DNA of 41,258 nt from Anaerococcus pacaensis 9403502 (GTDB taxonomy: Bacteria; Bacillota; Clostridia; Tissierellales; Peptoniphilaceae). A program made the position numbers and the translations under genes. The stretch spans positions 339,913 to 381,170 of the forward strand of contig HG326664.1 of the NCBI GenBank assembly GCA_000308255.3, in the 5' to 3' direction. Position 1 is the first letter of the stretch. Each line of letters opens with the position of its first letter. Below the pieces are notes generated by a model, which searched no databases, was not told where the DNA came from, and saw only the letters and a list, made by a program, of their open reading frames with translations. Positions 33,678-41,258 of the stretch are shown here, in pieces.

Positions 33678-34239
33678 TATACTCATCCTTTGTAAGTTTC
33701 ATCTTTAGTATCTTTGAATAAATCATCCCATTTTTTCTATCAAAATACCTATCGTCGTAATCTATATCTTGATTCTCAAATAATTCTGTATCATAGCCTA
33801 TTTCAAAAAATCCAAGCTTTTCATATAGAGCTAGCGCCCTATCGTTAAATAGATTTACATCTAACAATAGCTCTTTAAAATTCATCTCGTTGAAATAAAA
33901 ATCCAAAAACTGGTCCAAAGCCTCATAACCATAACCTTGAGATACGAAGTTTGGGTCAAATACTATACCAAGTTTAGATTTTCTAGTGAGTGGGTTGTAG
34001 TTTTTAAGGCCCATAAAGCCTATAAACCTATCGTCCTCAAAGCGCCTTACTGCATAATATTTTTTCCTAGGACTTGTGACAGAATTGTACCAAAAGTTAA
34101 TTTCAAAATCGGTTAGGTTACCGTAATTGTAGCCTGATAGCTTGGGGTCATCAAATTTGCCCCAGCCATTTAGTTCATAGGCTGTTTCCCTATTTATCTT
34201 CTCTAGGTAGACCCTAGATCGTACTTCTCTCTTATACAT
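33667..34239 (-). CDS. GNAT-family N-acetyltransferase (RimJ/RimL-like)
   Basis: A 190-residue acetyltransferase of the GNAT fold. The acetyl-CoA loop region is visible as VSQGYGYEALDQFL (about 108-121), preceded by the RKSKLGIVFDP strand. The later NLFNDRALALYEKLGF segment is the family's C-terminal signature. Its start overlaps dnaB by 8 bases (ATGTATAA) and its end overlaps dnaD. Its substrate is unknown; placement inside the replication operon is notable. Overlap on both sides argues for co-translation with dnaB and dnaD. Confidence 0.88.
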   Translation of the reverse strand: MYKREVRSRVYLEKINRETAYELNGWGKFDDPKLSGYNYGNLTDFEINFWYNSVTSPRKKYYAVRRFEDDRFIGFMGLKNYNPLTRKSKLGIVFDPNFVSQGYGYEALDQFLDFYFNEMNFKELLLDVNLFNDRALALYEKLGFFEIGYDTELFENQDIDYDDRYFDRKNGMIYSKILKMKLTKDEYNGF

Positions 34240-35563
34240 CTTCTGACCTATAAGATAAGTCCCTAAAGGTAGTATTTGGCTTGTTGAAAAATAAGTCTAG
34301 TGTACCAGTCGACCCATTTCTGTGTTTAGCTACTATAACTTTGGCTATATTTGGATTGTCCTCTTCATCATAGTAGTCCTCTCGATAAAGAAGCATGACA
34401 ACATCAGCATCCTGCTCGATTGCACCAGATTCACGGAGGTCTGATAGGATTGGTTTGTGGTCTGCACGCTTATCGGCCTCACGGGATAATTGGGCTAGGG
34501 ATAGGATTGGGCAATTGAGTTCTTTTGATAGTGTCTTTAGGCCTCTAGAAATAGATGCTATCTCATTTTGCCTATTTTCTTTGGCACTATCTGCTTGCAT
34601 TAGCTGCAAGTAATCGATTACTACAAGGTCTAGGCCACGCTCAGCCTTTAGCCTACGGAGCTTGCTACGCATCTCAGATAGAGTGATACCAGGTGTTTCA
34701 TCGACATAAATGTCCTTGTCTTTGATTTCCTTTACTGCATGGAAAAGTAGCTCCCACTCATCATCTCGTATCCTACCATTCATGACTTGCTCTAAATCTA
34801 TCATAGAGACCATGGAAAGTAGCCTGTAATTTAATTGCATAGTAGACATCTCAAGTGAGAAAAATGCAACACTCTTACCCACCTTGGCTGCATTCCAAGC
34901 CATAGTGAGGCCTAGGGCAGTCTTTCCCATAGCAGGACGGGCAGCAAGTAAGATTAGCTGAGAATTTTGAAGGCCTGATAGCTTGTTATCTATTGTTTCA
35001 AGACCTGTAGTCACCCCTGTGATGTTTCCATCACTTAGAGATAGCTCATTTATCATTTGCACAGTTTCATCTAGAGTATTTCCTACCTTCACCAGACCCT
35101 GATTTTGAGTCGACTGAGAGATATCAAATATTTTTCCCTCAGCTATTTCTAGAACTGTAGCCACATCTTCATTTTGCCTGTAGGATAACTCCATGATATC
35201 GGTACTTGCCTCTATAAGGCTTCTTAGCAGTGCTTTTTCTTTGACAATCTTAGCGTATAAATCGATATTTGAAGTATAAAAAGGGGAGAGGATAATCTCT
35301 TTGATAAACTCCTCCCCTCCAATTTCCTGATAAATATTTTCATTTTTCAATTGACTCGTTAGGCTCACCTCGTCAATCTTGATGTCTTTGGCAAACATCC
35401 CCATGATTGACTTATATATGCGTTGGGTCCTAGAATCATAAAAGTCTACAGGCTTAATTATTTGATTAACTTTATCGAATGTATCATTGTTTGTAATGAT
35501 AGATCCGATAATAGACATCTCTGCTAAGAAGTCATATGGTAGAGGCCTAGTTGCCTCAGTCAT
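34232..35563 (-). CDS. dnaB: Replicative DNA helicase DnaB
   Basis: A 443-residue hexameric helicase that unwinds DNA at the replication fork (called dnaC in Bacillus). The N-terminal DnaB domain (about 1-110) begins LPYDFLAEMSIIGSII. The RecA-like domain holds Walker A ARPAMGKTA (about residues 208-216) and Walker B VIDYLQLM. The DADVVMLLYREDYY segment near the end is typical. Start and rplI stop share one base (TAATG). The length is usual for the family. It is the core of the replication cluster with dnaD and dnaI downstream. Confidence 0.96.
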   Translation of the reverse strand: MTEATRPLPYDFLAEMSIIGSIITNNDTFDKVNQIIKPVDFYDSRTQRIYKSIMGMFAKDIKIDEVSLTSQLKNENIYQEIGGEEFIKEIILSPFYTSNIDLYAKIVKEKALLRSLIEASTDIMELSYRQNEDVATVLEIAEGKIFDISQSTQNQGLVKVGNTLDETVQMINELSLSDGNITGVTTGLETIDNKLSGLQNSQLILLAARPAMGKTALGLTMAWNAAKVGKSVAFFSLEMSTMQLNYRLLSMVSMIDLEQVMNGRIRDDEWELLFHAVKEIKDKDIYVDETPGITLSEMRSKLRRLKAERGLDLVVIDYLQLMQADSAKENRQNEIASISRGLKTLSKELNCPILSLAQLSREADKRADHKPILSDLRESGAIEQDADVVMLLYREDYYDEEDNPNIAKVIVAKHRNGSTGTLDLFFNKPNTTFRDLSYRSEDV

Positions 35564-36012
35564 TATTCTGCCTCAGCTACAACTTCTACCTTAAGGTCAG
35601 CATTTACTTCTGGGTATAGTCTTACGTTTAGTACGAATTCACCAGTACCTTCGATAGTTTCAACTTTTTCGATTCTCTTTCTATCGATTTCAATGCCTTC
35701 TTTTTCTAATGCTTCTGCGATGTCTTTGTTTGTTACAGAACCAAATAGTTTGCCATCTTCACCAACCATTACTGTTTGTGTGATAGTTAAAGCTTCGATT
35801 TTTTCTTTTAGTTCTTCTGCTTCACGTCTATTTTCAGCTTCTTCAGCCTTTAGTTGAGCTCTCATTTCTTCTAGCTCAGCCATGTTTTTCTTGGTAGCTT
35901 GTACAGCCAGACCTTGTGGGTTTAGGTAGTTTCTAAAATATCCTGGTTTTACATCTACAAGGTCTCCCTTTACACCTACTCTTACGATATTATCTGTTAG
36001 TATTACTTTCAT
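35563..36012 (-). CDS. rplI: 50S ribosomal protein L9
   Basis: A 149-residue L9, a 50S protein near the L1 stalk. The N-terminal domain has MKVILTDNIVRVGVKGDLVDVKPGYFRNYL (given in part only as a family match). A long central helix rich in Glu and Lys and the C-terminal KRIEKVETIEGTGEF domain follow. AGAGGAAG lies before the ATG. It overlaps gdpP by 23 bases upstream and dnaB by one downstream, the gene order seen in Bacillus. Confidence 0.96.
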   Translation of the reverse strand: MKVILTDNIVRVGVKGDLVDVKPGYFRNYLNPQGLAVQATKKNMAELEEMRAQLKAEEAENRREAEELKEKIEALTITQTVMVGEDGKLFGSVTNKDIAEALEKEGIEIDRKRIEKVETIEGTGEFVLNVRLYPEVNADLKVEVVAEAE

Positions 36013-37996
36013 TTTCTTCTTCCTCTCTTAAATATTCAATTATTGCTTTTTTCAGCATATTTTCAGCATTTTCCATGCTCATGTCAAGCTGGGTTGCAGC
36101 CGCTGTGAGGTGGCCTCCCCCTCCAATGCGTTCTAGTATTAATTGTACACTTATATCGCCTAGGCTTCTACCTGATATGTGAATTTTATTGTTAGAACGT
36201 GTTAGGACAAAACTTGCCTTTACTCCCTTGATATTTAGGAGGTCATCAGCAGCTTGACTTGCTATAAGTGTTGACCCGTCGATATCTCGGTTAAAATGAG
36301 CTATGGCAATCATATCGTTTACTATACTCGAATCAGCTATTACTTCCGACTTATATTTTACGATTTCAAAGTCATCTTTAAACATGCGTTTGATATAAAC
36401 CGAATCAGCGCCCCAGCGTTTTAAAATACTTGCTGCTTCAAAGGTACGAACACCAGTTTGGTAGACAAAATTTTTGGTATCTACGGTAATCCCTGCTAGG
36501 AGAGATTCTGCTATTGGTGTGCGGGCTTTGAAATCTTCGTCTAAGTAATTTAGAATTTCTGTCACAAGCTCAGATGCACTAGATGCGTAGGGTTCGATAT
36601 ATGATACTGTCGCATTTTTTAGGTAATCATTGCCACGTCTGTGGTGGTCGATTATAAAAATTTGGTCAGTTCGCTCTAGTATAGAAGGAGCTTCTGTAGA
36701 ATTTTTCCTATGGTTATCAACTACTACTATGAGCGATGATGGGCGTATCCTAGATAGGGCCTCTTCTTCTGTGATGATATGAGCTTTTAGCTCTTCTATG
36801 CCAGTAGTAGATCTAAGATACATATTTTCAATCTGCCTTGGCACTTCGTTTAAAATTATATAGGCATCCTTGCCTAGATATCTCACACCCTCGTATACAC
36901 CAAGAGATGCGCCAAAGGAATCCATGTCTGGATTATTGTGGCCCATGATGTACACATCGCCAGCTGCATTTACCATACGCCTTAGAGCGCCAGATATTAC
37001 TCTTGATTTTACCTTGCTTGTTTTCTCAGTTGCCTTACTCTTACCACCAAAGTATTCGTAGTTGTCTTCTAGTTTTACTACTGCCTGATCACCACCACGG
37101 GATAGGGCGATATCAATTGCTACTCGGCTGTCATTGTAGATTTCACGAGGATTTGCCCCTGATATACCTGCACCTATGGATAGGGTTGGGTTGATGTCAT
37201 TACCCTCATTTATCTCACGCACAGTATCAAGGATTGGAAATTTCTCATCGTGGATTTCTTTATAGTCCTTAAATTCCATGGTGACCATAAATCTATCATT
37301 TTCATATTTTCTAACCACACCATTGTGTGCCTTAAAATATTTAGATATGGCATTATCAACAGCTGCCAGGACCTGGGCTCTATTTATAGAATTGTTTGAA
37401 TTTCTAAGGTCTTCATAATTATCAATATATACTGTCATAAAGACTAGCCTCTTATCTTTAAAAAGCTGCTTAATAGACTCATCGTAGGTGTTATCTATAC
37501 CGTATATAAAAGTTTCATTCTTACCCATATCATCACTATTAACATTTGATAGATAAAACTGGATGATTTTATCATCTATGCGGGTGTTGATAGGTTGATT
37601 TATTTCTTTATCAGTAAGGTCGATTTCAGCAAATTCCACTATGAGGTTTTTTATATCAAAACCAATAAGGTCAGTATCAGGGAATAGGTCTCTAAAGTAA
37701 GAATTGTGCCATTTGATAAATTTCCCTTCCTCTAAGATAACAATGGGAAATGGCATTTCAAATACAAGATTTTTTGTTAAACTGTCAAAGGTAAGATCAA
37801 CCTCATCTACATATCTTTGAAGGTTCCTGTCATTATATTCTTGGACTTTTCTTAGATAGAAATACATCAGTACGCAAAGAATTATACTAACAATACCAAG
37901 TATTGGATTGTAGTAGCTTAAGATAAGTGAAGTAACGATAGGGACAAGCATAGCCCAAAATACATGATTATTTTTTAAATATTTATTTGTCTGCAT
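35990..37996 (-). CDS. gdpP: Cyclic-di-AMP phosphodiesterase (GdpP family)
   Basis: A 668-residue membrane protein that hydrolyses c-di-AMP. Two N-terminal helices (about 11-48), a PAS-like domain (about 65-160), a degenerate GGDEF domain (about 175-310; the GGDEF signature is lost, with ENDRF in that region) and a C-terminal DHH-DHHA1 unit (about 335-668) are in family order. Metal ligands are visible as NPDMDS (D357, D359), VVDNHR and DHHRRG (450-455). The GGGGHLTAAA of DHHA1 lies near the end. AGGAGG precedes the ATG. It overlaps yybS by 14 bases and rplI by 23. Its levels in Firmicutes affect osmotic and cell-wall stress tolerance. Confidence 0.95.
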   Translation of the reverse strand: MQTNKYLKNNHVFWAMLVPIVTSLILSYYNPILGIVSIILCVLMYFYLRKVQEYNDRNLQRYVDEVDLTFDSLTKNLVFEMPFPIVILEEGKFIKWHNSYFRDLFPDTDLIGFDIKNLIVEFAEIDLTDKEINQPINTRIDDKIIQFYLSNVNSDDMGKNETFIYGIDNTYDESIKQLFKDKRLVFMTVYIDNYEDLRNSNNSINRAQVLAAVDNAISKYFKAHNGVVRKYENDRFMVTMEFKDYKEIHDEKFPILDTVREINEGNDINPTLSIGAGISGANPREIYNDSRVAIDIALSRGGDQAVVKLEDNYEYFGGKSKATEKTSKVKSRVISGALRRMVNAAGDVYIMGHNNPDMDSFGASLGVYEGVRYLGKDAYIILNEVPRQIENMYLRSTTGIEELKAHIITEEEALSRIRPSSLIVVVDNHRKNSTEAPSILERTDQIFIIDHHRRGNDYLKNATVSYIEPYASSASELVTEILNYLDEDFKARTPIAESLLAGITVDTKNFVYQTGVRTFEAASILKRWGADSVYIKRMFKDDFEIVKYKSEVIADSSIVNDMIAIAHFNRDIDGSTLIASQAADDLLNIKGVKASFVLTRSNNKIHISGRSLGDISVQLILERIGGGGHLTAAATQLDMSMENAENMLKKAIIEYLREEEENESNTNR

Positions 37997-38888
37997 TCGG
38001 CCTCCTAACTTTTTTTCTGATATCTAAAAATATATCTACTAACCCAAATATACTTAGCATTATAGCAAAAAATGAGAAGAATATAATCATAAAAAACCAC
38101 TGCACGCCCCTATTAAAGGCTGACCTGCTAGTAACTAATATAAAATCATAAACAGATAAACCATTTAAAAACAGTAAAACTAGGCCTATCCAGATTATAT
38201 TTGAGCTGACATATGTACCATTGATTCCAAGTAATGTTAGTATGATATACGAAATTACAGCTAGTATTACAAATATAATAGCATCTTTTTTTGTAATTCT
38301 TATGGTATTTAGGCTCTTCATATCCGATCCCAGATTTTTAAAAGCCAGATAATTTCTAATCACTTTTAGGCTGATCGTGCTATATAAAAGACATAAACCC
38401 ACTATGACCCCAGGCCACATAGATAGCGCCTGCTCGTAGGTCTTAATATCTAAGTTATAAGACGAAGCTATCTCCATTGATTCCTTTAGCTCTTTTGCCA
38501 TACTACTGATACTTAGGCCATCGCTTATCATTGTGAGCCTATAAATGATTATGGCTAAGAGACTTGTGATTATGGTCGAGACTAGTATTTGCCTTTTATC
38601 CTTAGCATCTGATTTTATGATTATCACCAATGATAGACTAATGATTAGCAAAACAAGCGCATTTAAACTAACTGACTTAATATCAGTAAATAATAGGCCC
38701 ATCATAGATGCACCTATGAGGATAGTAAGATATTTCCCGCCTCCGTATAAAAAATAAACAAGAGCTAAAAGTACTGGGCAAGCTGCATAGACAATGATGC
38801 TACCATTGCTAAAAAGCATCATGGCTGTGATTAGCAATATGCCAAATACTACATCTACTACTTTGTTTAAATTTGAAGTTTTATTCAT
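37983..38888 (-). CDS. YybS-like DUF2232 membrane protein
   Basis: A 301-residue polytopic protein of the DUF2232/YybS family, with about eight hydrophobic segments and little soluble sequence. It stands directly before gdpP, as yybS does in Bacillus, and overlaps it by 14 bases. That conserved order is the main support. AAAGGAC precedes the ATG, and the last residues are basic. Its role is unknown. It is the first gene of the long minus-strand cluster that ends at nnrE. Confidence 0.8.
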   Translation of the reverse strand: MNKTSNLNKVVDVVFGILLITAMMLFSNGSIIVYAACPVLLALVYFLYGGGKYLTILIGASMMGLLFTDIKSVSLNALVLLIISLSLVIIIKSDAKDKRQILVSTIITSLLAIIIYRLTMISDGLSISSMAKELKESMEIASSYNLDIKTYEQALSMWPGVIVGLCLLYSTISLKVIRNYLAFKNLGSDMKSLNTIRITKKDAIIFVILAVISYIILTLLGINGTYVSSNIIWIGLVLLFLNGLSVYDFILVTSRSAFNRGVQWFFMIIFFSFFAIMLSIFGLVDIFLDIRKKVRRPNADK

Positions 38889-38925
38889 AAATGTCCTTTC
38901 ACTTTATTTTAGCATAAAGCATATT

Positions 38926-38950
38926 CTAGAACAAACAAAGTAGGTTCTAG
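38926..38950. repeat. Inverted repeat upstream of yybS
   Basis: CTAGAAC (38926-38932) and GTTCTAG (38944-38950) are exact inverted copies around an 11-base loop. They overlap a possible minus-strand promoter (TTGTTC, 17 bases, TAAAAT), so an operator is possible. The rest of the 229-base gap shows no gene. Confidence 0.45.
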
Positions 38951-39067
38951 CTTTTAATATTCTACTTCAAGACTAGCAAGTATCAATTATATCAAATATA
39001 TGATAGTTGAGATTATCTACATTCCATAGCTAATAGACATTGCGATTTCAATAATATTAGTTTAAAT

Positions 39068-39088
39068 ATATACCATTACCCGGTATAT
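39068..39088. repeat. Inverted repeat upstream of the metallophosphoesterase gene
   Basis: ATATACC and GGTATAT are exact inverted copies around a 7-base loop, 30 bases before the start codon. It could be an operator or a leader hairpin; no regulator is identified. Confidence 0.4.
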
Positions 39089-39117
39089 TATTTATGAAAA
39101 GTTATAAGAGGTGAATC

Positions 39118-41253
39118 ATGGATTTACATAAAAAATTAGATACTTTTGATATATCAATCATAAGCGACCCGCATGTCCTTGCCTATGATTTGATAGCTGA
39201 TACAGAAGATTTTAGAAAAGAAATAAAAATAGATAGGAAACTACTAGTTGAAAGCGAGGCTTTATTTAAGGAAGCCCTTAGCATGGTAGATGAGGTCGGT
39301 AGCAAGTATTTGCTTTTACCTGGCGATATGGTAAAAGATGGCGAATACAAGTCTCACGAAGTAGTAGTAGGATACCTAAAGGAATGGAAAGAAAAAGATC
39401 CAGACCGTGAGATGTTTATCATACCTGGCAATCACGATATCAATGACCACAGGGCCTATGATTTTAAAAAAGATGACATGACCAAAAATGTCAGCCCAGC
39501 TGAATTTTATGAGCTTTATTCATTTATATACGAAAATCCCTATATGCTTGAGATGTATAGGGATAGTATTATTTTTAAAAATTATCTGGATGAAGTAAAT
39601 AAAAAATATGACAGAGCTGATGAGTATGCCTATTATGCCCACGGATATTTATCCTATGTAGCAAGAATCCCATCTACAGAAACGGACAATGGGCTAACTA
39701 TCATAGCACTAGATACATCAATTTATTCAGCAGACAAGGAACAAAACCACAGAGATGGCAGGGAAAATGTCCCAGGATCTGTTACTATTGAGCAAATGCG
39801 CTGGACGGTAGATAAGATAGCAGAGGCCAAAGAGCGTAAAGACCTCATATTTGTGATGGCCCACCATGCTCTCGTACCAAACTTTAGAAATCAAGAATTG
39901 GTCTTTTCACCCTTTATCATCAAGGAATGGCGTACCAAATTCACCGACGATGACCCAAGGATAGATGGCAAGACCCCAATCGAAGTCCTTGCTGACAATG
40001 GTGTAAAATTTGTCTTTACCGGACACTTGCACGAAAATGGTACAGCTAAGTATACATCAGAGCTTGGCAATGTCATCTATGATGTGCAGACTGGTTCTCC
40101 CGTCACCTACCCACTACCAATAAGACATATCAAAATCAATAATAAAATCAACGAGGCTCAAGGTTTTGAAGTCTTTATCAAAACTGAGCTTATCAAAAAG
40201 TTTACCTATAGAGATATAAATGATGAGATAGTTATAGTGGATGATGCGATAGGCTATACCATAAATAAGCAACTATCACTTAAGGATGTCCTACACAACT
40301 ACATCCGCATCCAAGCCAACAATCCAAAGTTTCAAAACCTCGATGTCAGAGATGAAATATATAAGGCCGCCCGCAGTCACTTTGGCAATCAATTGCCTCG
40401 CCACGGATATATGAATGATTTTGTATTCCCACTTATTAAACACAAATTCCCTATCAGAAGAAAAAATGTAGGAAATATTGATGTTTTAAAAGTAGATGAT
40501 GAGTACGAATTTAATATTAAAGCCCCAATGAGTAGGTTCCACATCAAGGGATCAAGTATCGAGGATGCAGTTGATATAATAATCGAGCAATTAGAAGATA
40601 AGGTGCTCATACCAGTAGTTATCGTAAAACACTGGGATCAGTTGATTAATAAAGCATGGGAGATGCCAATAGATGAAGATGGCCATACTTTCTATGATTT
40701 TGCCAACTACATCTACCAATATAAGCCCCTAGGCGAAGAAGAACGCCCAGCCTATGTGTCCCGCATGATTGATAATTTAAACAATCCGAATTATAATATC
40801 ATAAATATAGTATTAGAATACGTAGGAGATGAGATTAACGAAGTCTTTGATAAATTTACATGCTCTATTAAATTTGAAAAAGATGGGTCCAAGGACAAGT
40901 TCTTTGATGATCTCATCCAAACAGAAGGCTTTGCATCATCTCTTGCTTATAAGGTCCTCCGCAAAAGAGTAAATAACCTCAAAGATTTACTCAATTTCTT
41001 CTCATTCTTTATAACCAGAAAAAGAGAAATAACTGGAGTAGATTTAGCAAAAACTGTTGTTCACACCAGATCTGCTAGAAGGGTAAAGGAGAACTTCTCA
41101 AATCAAATGTTTGGGCAAACCAGCCTCCGCCGTTTTGTAATAGATGTGATAAACTCGATGAGTGAAGAAATGGTTGAAGTATATCAAAATGAAGATTTAA
41201 ATGAACTAGAAAAATACTTCAACTTCATAGAATACGATGATACCAATAATTAA
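39118..41253 (+). CDS. Large cytoplasmic metallophosphoesterase
   Basis: A 711-residue protein. The N-terminal calcineurin-like phosphoesterase domain (about 1-345) has all five metal motifs: SDPH near residue 17, PGDMVKDG near 69, PGNHD near 103, AHHAL near 245 and GHLHENG near 304. The remaining 370 residues match no domain I recognise, and are mainly helical and charged. There is no signal peptide or membrane segment, unlike many long Firmicutes homologues that are exported. AAGAGGTG precedes the ATG. The gene is divergent from the yybS cluster, and its stop is five bases from the window end. The substrate (cyclic nucleotide, phosphodiester or phosphomonoester) is unknown. Confidence 0.88.
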   Translation: MDLHKKLDTFDISIISDPHVLAYDLIADTEDFRKEIKIDRKLLVESEALFKEALSMVDEVGSKYLLLPGDMVKDGEYKSHEVVVGYLKEWKEKDPDREMFIIPGNHDINDHRAYDFKKDDMTKNVSPAEFYELYSFIYENPYMLEMYRDSIIFKNYLDEVNKKYDRADEYAYYAHGYLSYVARIPSTETDNGLTIIALDTSIYSADKEQNHRDGRENVPGSVTIEQMRWTVDKIAEAKERKDLIFVMAHHALVPNFRNQELVFSPFIIKEWRTKFTDDDPRIDGKTPIEVLADNGVKFVFTGHLHENGTAKYTSELGNVIYDVQTGSPVTYPLPIRHIKINNKINEAQGFEVFIKTELIKKFTYRDINDEIVIVDDAIGYTINKQLSLKDVLHNYIRIQANNPKFQNLDVRDEIYKAARSHFGNQLPRHGYMNDFVFPLIKHKFPIRRKNVGNIDVLKVDDEYEFNIKAPMSRFHIKGSSIEDAVDIIIEQLEDKVLIPVVIVKHWDQLINKAWEMPIDEDGHTFYDFANYIYQYKPLGEEERPAYVSRMIDNLNNPNYNIINIVLEYVGDEINEVFDKFTCSIKFEKDGSKDKFFDDLIQTEGFASSLAYKVLRKRVNNLKDLLNFFSFFITRKREITGVDLAKTVVHTRSARRVKENFSNQMFGQTSLRRFVIDVINSMSEEMVEVYQNEDLNELEKYFNFIEYDDTNN

Positions 41254-41258
41254 AAAGA

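Overview
The window is a compact, low-GC Firmicutes chromosome segment. It most resembles an anaerobic Gram-positive coccus of the Anaerococcus/Peptoniphilus group. The genus is inferred from gene content: a [FeFe] hydrogenase, a clostridial enoate-reductase-like flavoenzyme, a serine T-box leader, and Firmicutes gene orders such as hpf-secA-prfB and yybS-gdpP-rplI-dnaB. It was not computed. I see no rRNA, tRNA, CRISPR array, transposase, phage or plasmid genes.

Layout. 0-5.5 kb: a 2-enoate reductase-like Fe-S flavoprotein (-), a DUF421 membrane protein with an M17 leucyl aminopeptidase (+), and a sodium:alanine symporter (-). 5.6-9.5 kb: a trimeric NAD-linked [FeFe] hydrogenase operon, hydC-hydB-hydA (-). 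9.6-13.4 kb: a DUF1722 protein overlapping a HAD phosphatase, then two tandem paralogous NSS sodium symporters. 13.5-20 kb: a UDG-superfamily protein, trpS, prfB with its programmed +1 frameshift, secA with a TTG start, and hpf, all on the minus strand. 20-23.6 kb (+): an S9 peptidase overlapping an unusual YihY membrane protein fused to 5-formyltetrahydrofolate cyclo-ligase.

23.6-28.7 kb is a cell-envelope neighbourhood. It holds a DUF4300 lipoprotein, a small secreted protein ending in an NPKTG-type sortase signal, a D-aspartate-ligase-like ATP-grasp enzyme, an OatA-like acyltransferase with an SGNH domain, and a small zinc ribbon. 28.8-30.3 kb: serS with archaeal-like motifs behind a T-box leader with a UCU specifier. 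30.3-38.9 kb (-): a DUF4349 lipoprotein, then the replication cluster yybS-gdpP-rplI-dnaB-GNAT-dnaD-dnaI-nnrE, whose members overlap or abut. 39.1 kb to the end: a large cytoplasmic metallophosphoesterase with about 370 residues of unassigned C-terminus.

Most genes are housekeeping and the layout is ordinary. The points most worth a second look are the YihY/cyclo-ligase fusion, the NPKTG-anchored small protein beside peptidoglycan-modifying enzymes, the matching promoter/leader design of the flavoenzyme and hydrogenase operons, a possible short transcript between two terminators in the hpf-secA gap, and the archaeal-like SerRS under a bacterial T-box. I found no convincing new defence, mobile or biosynthetic system.
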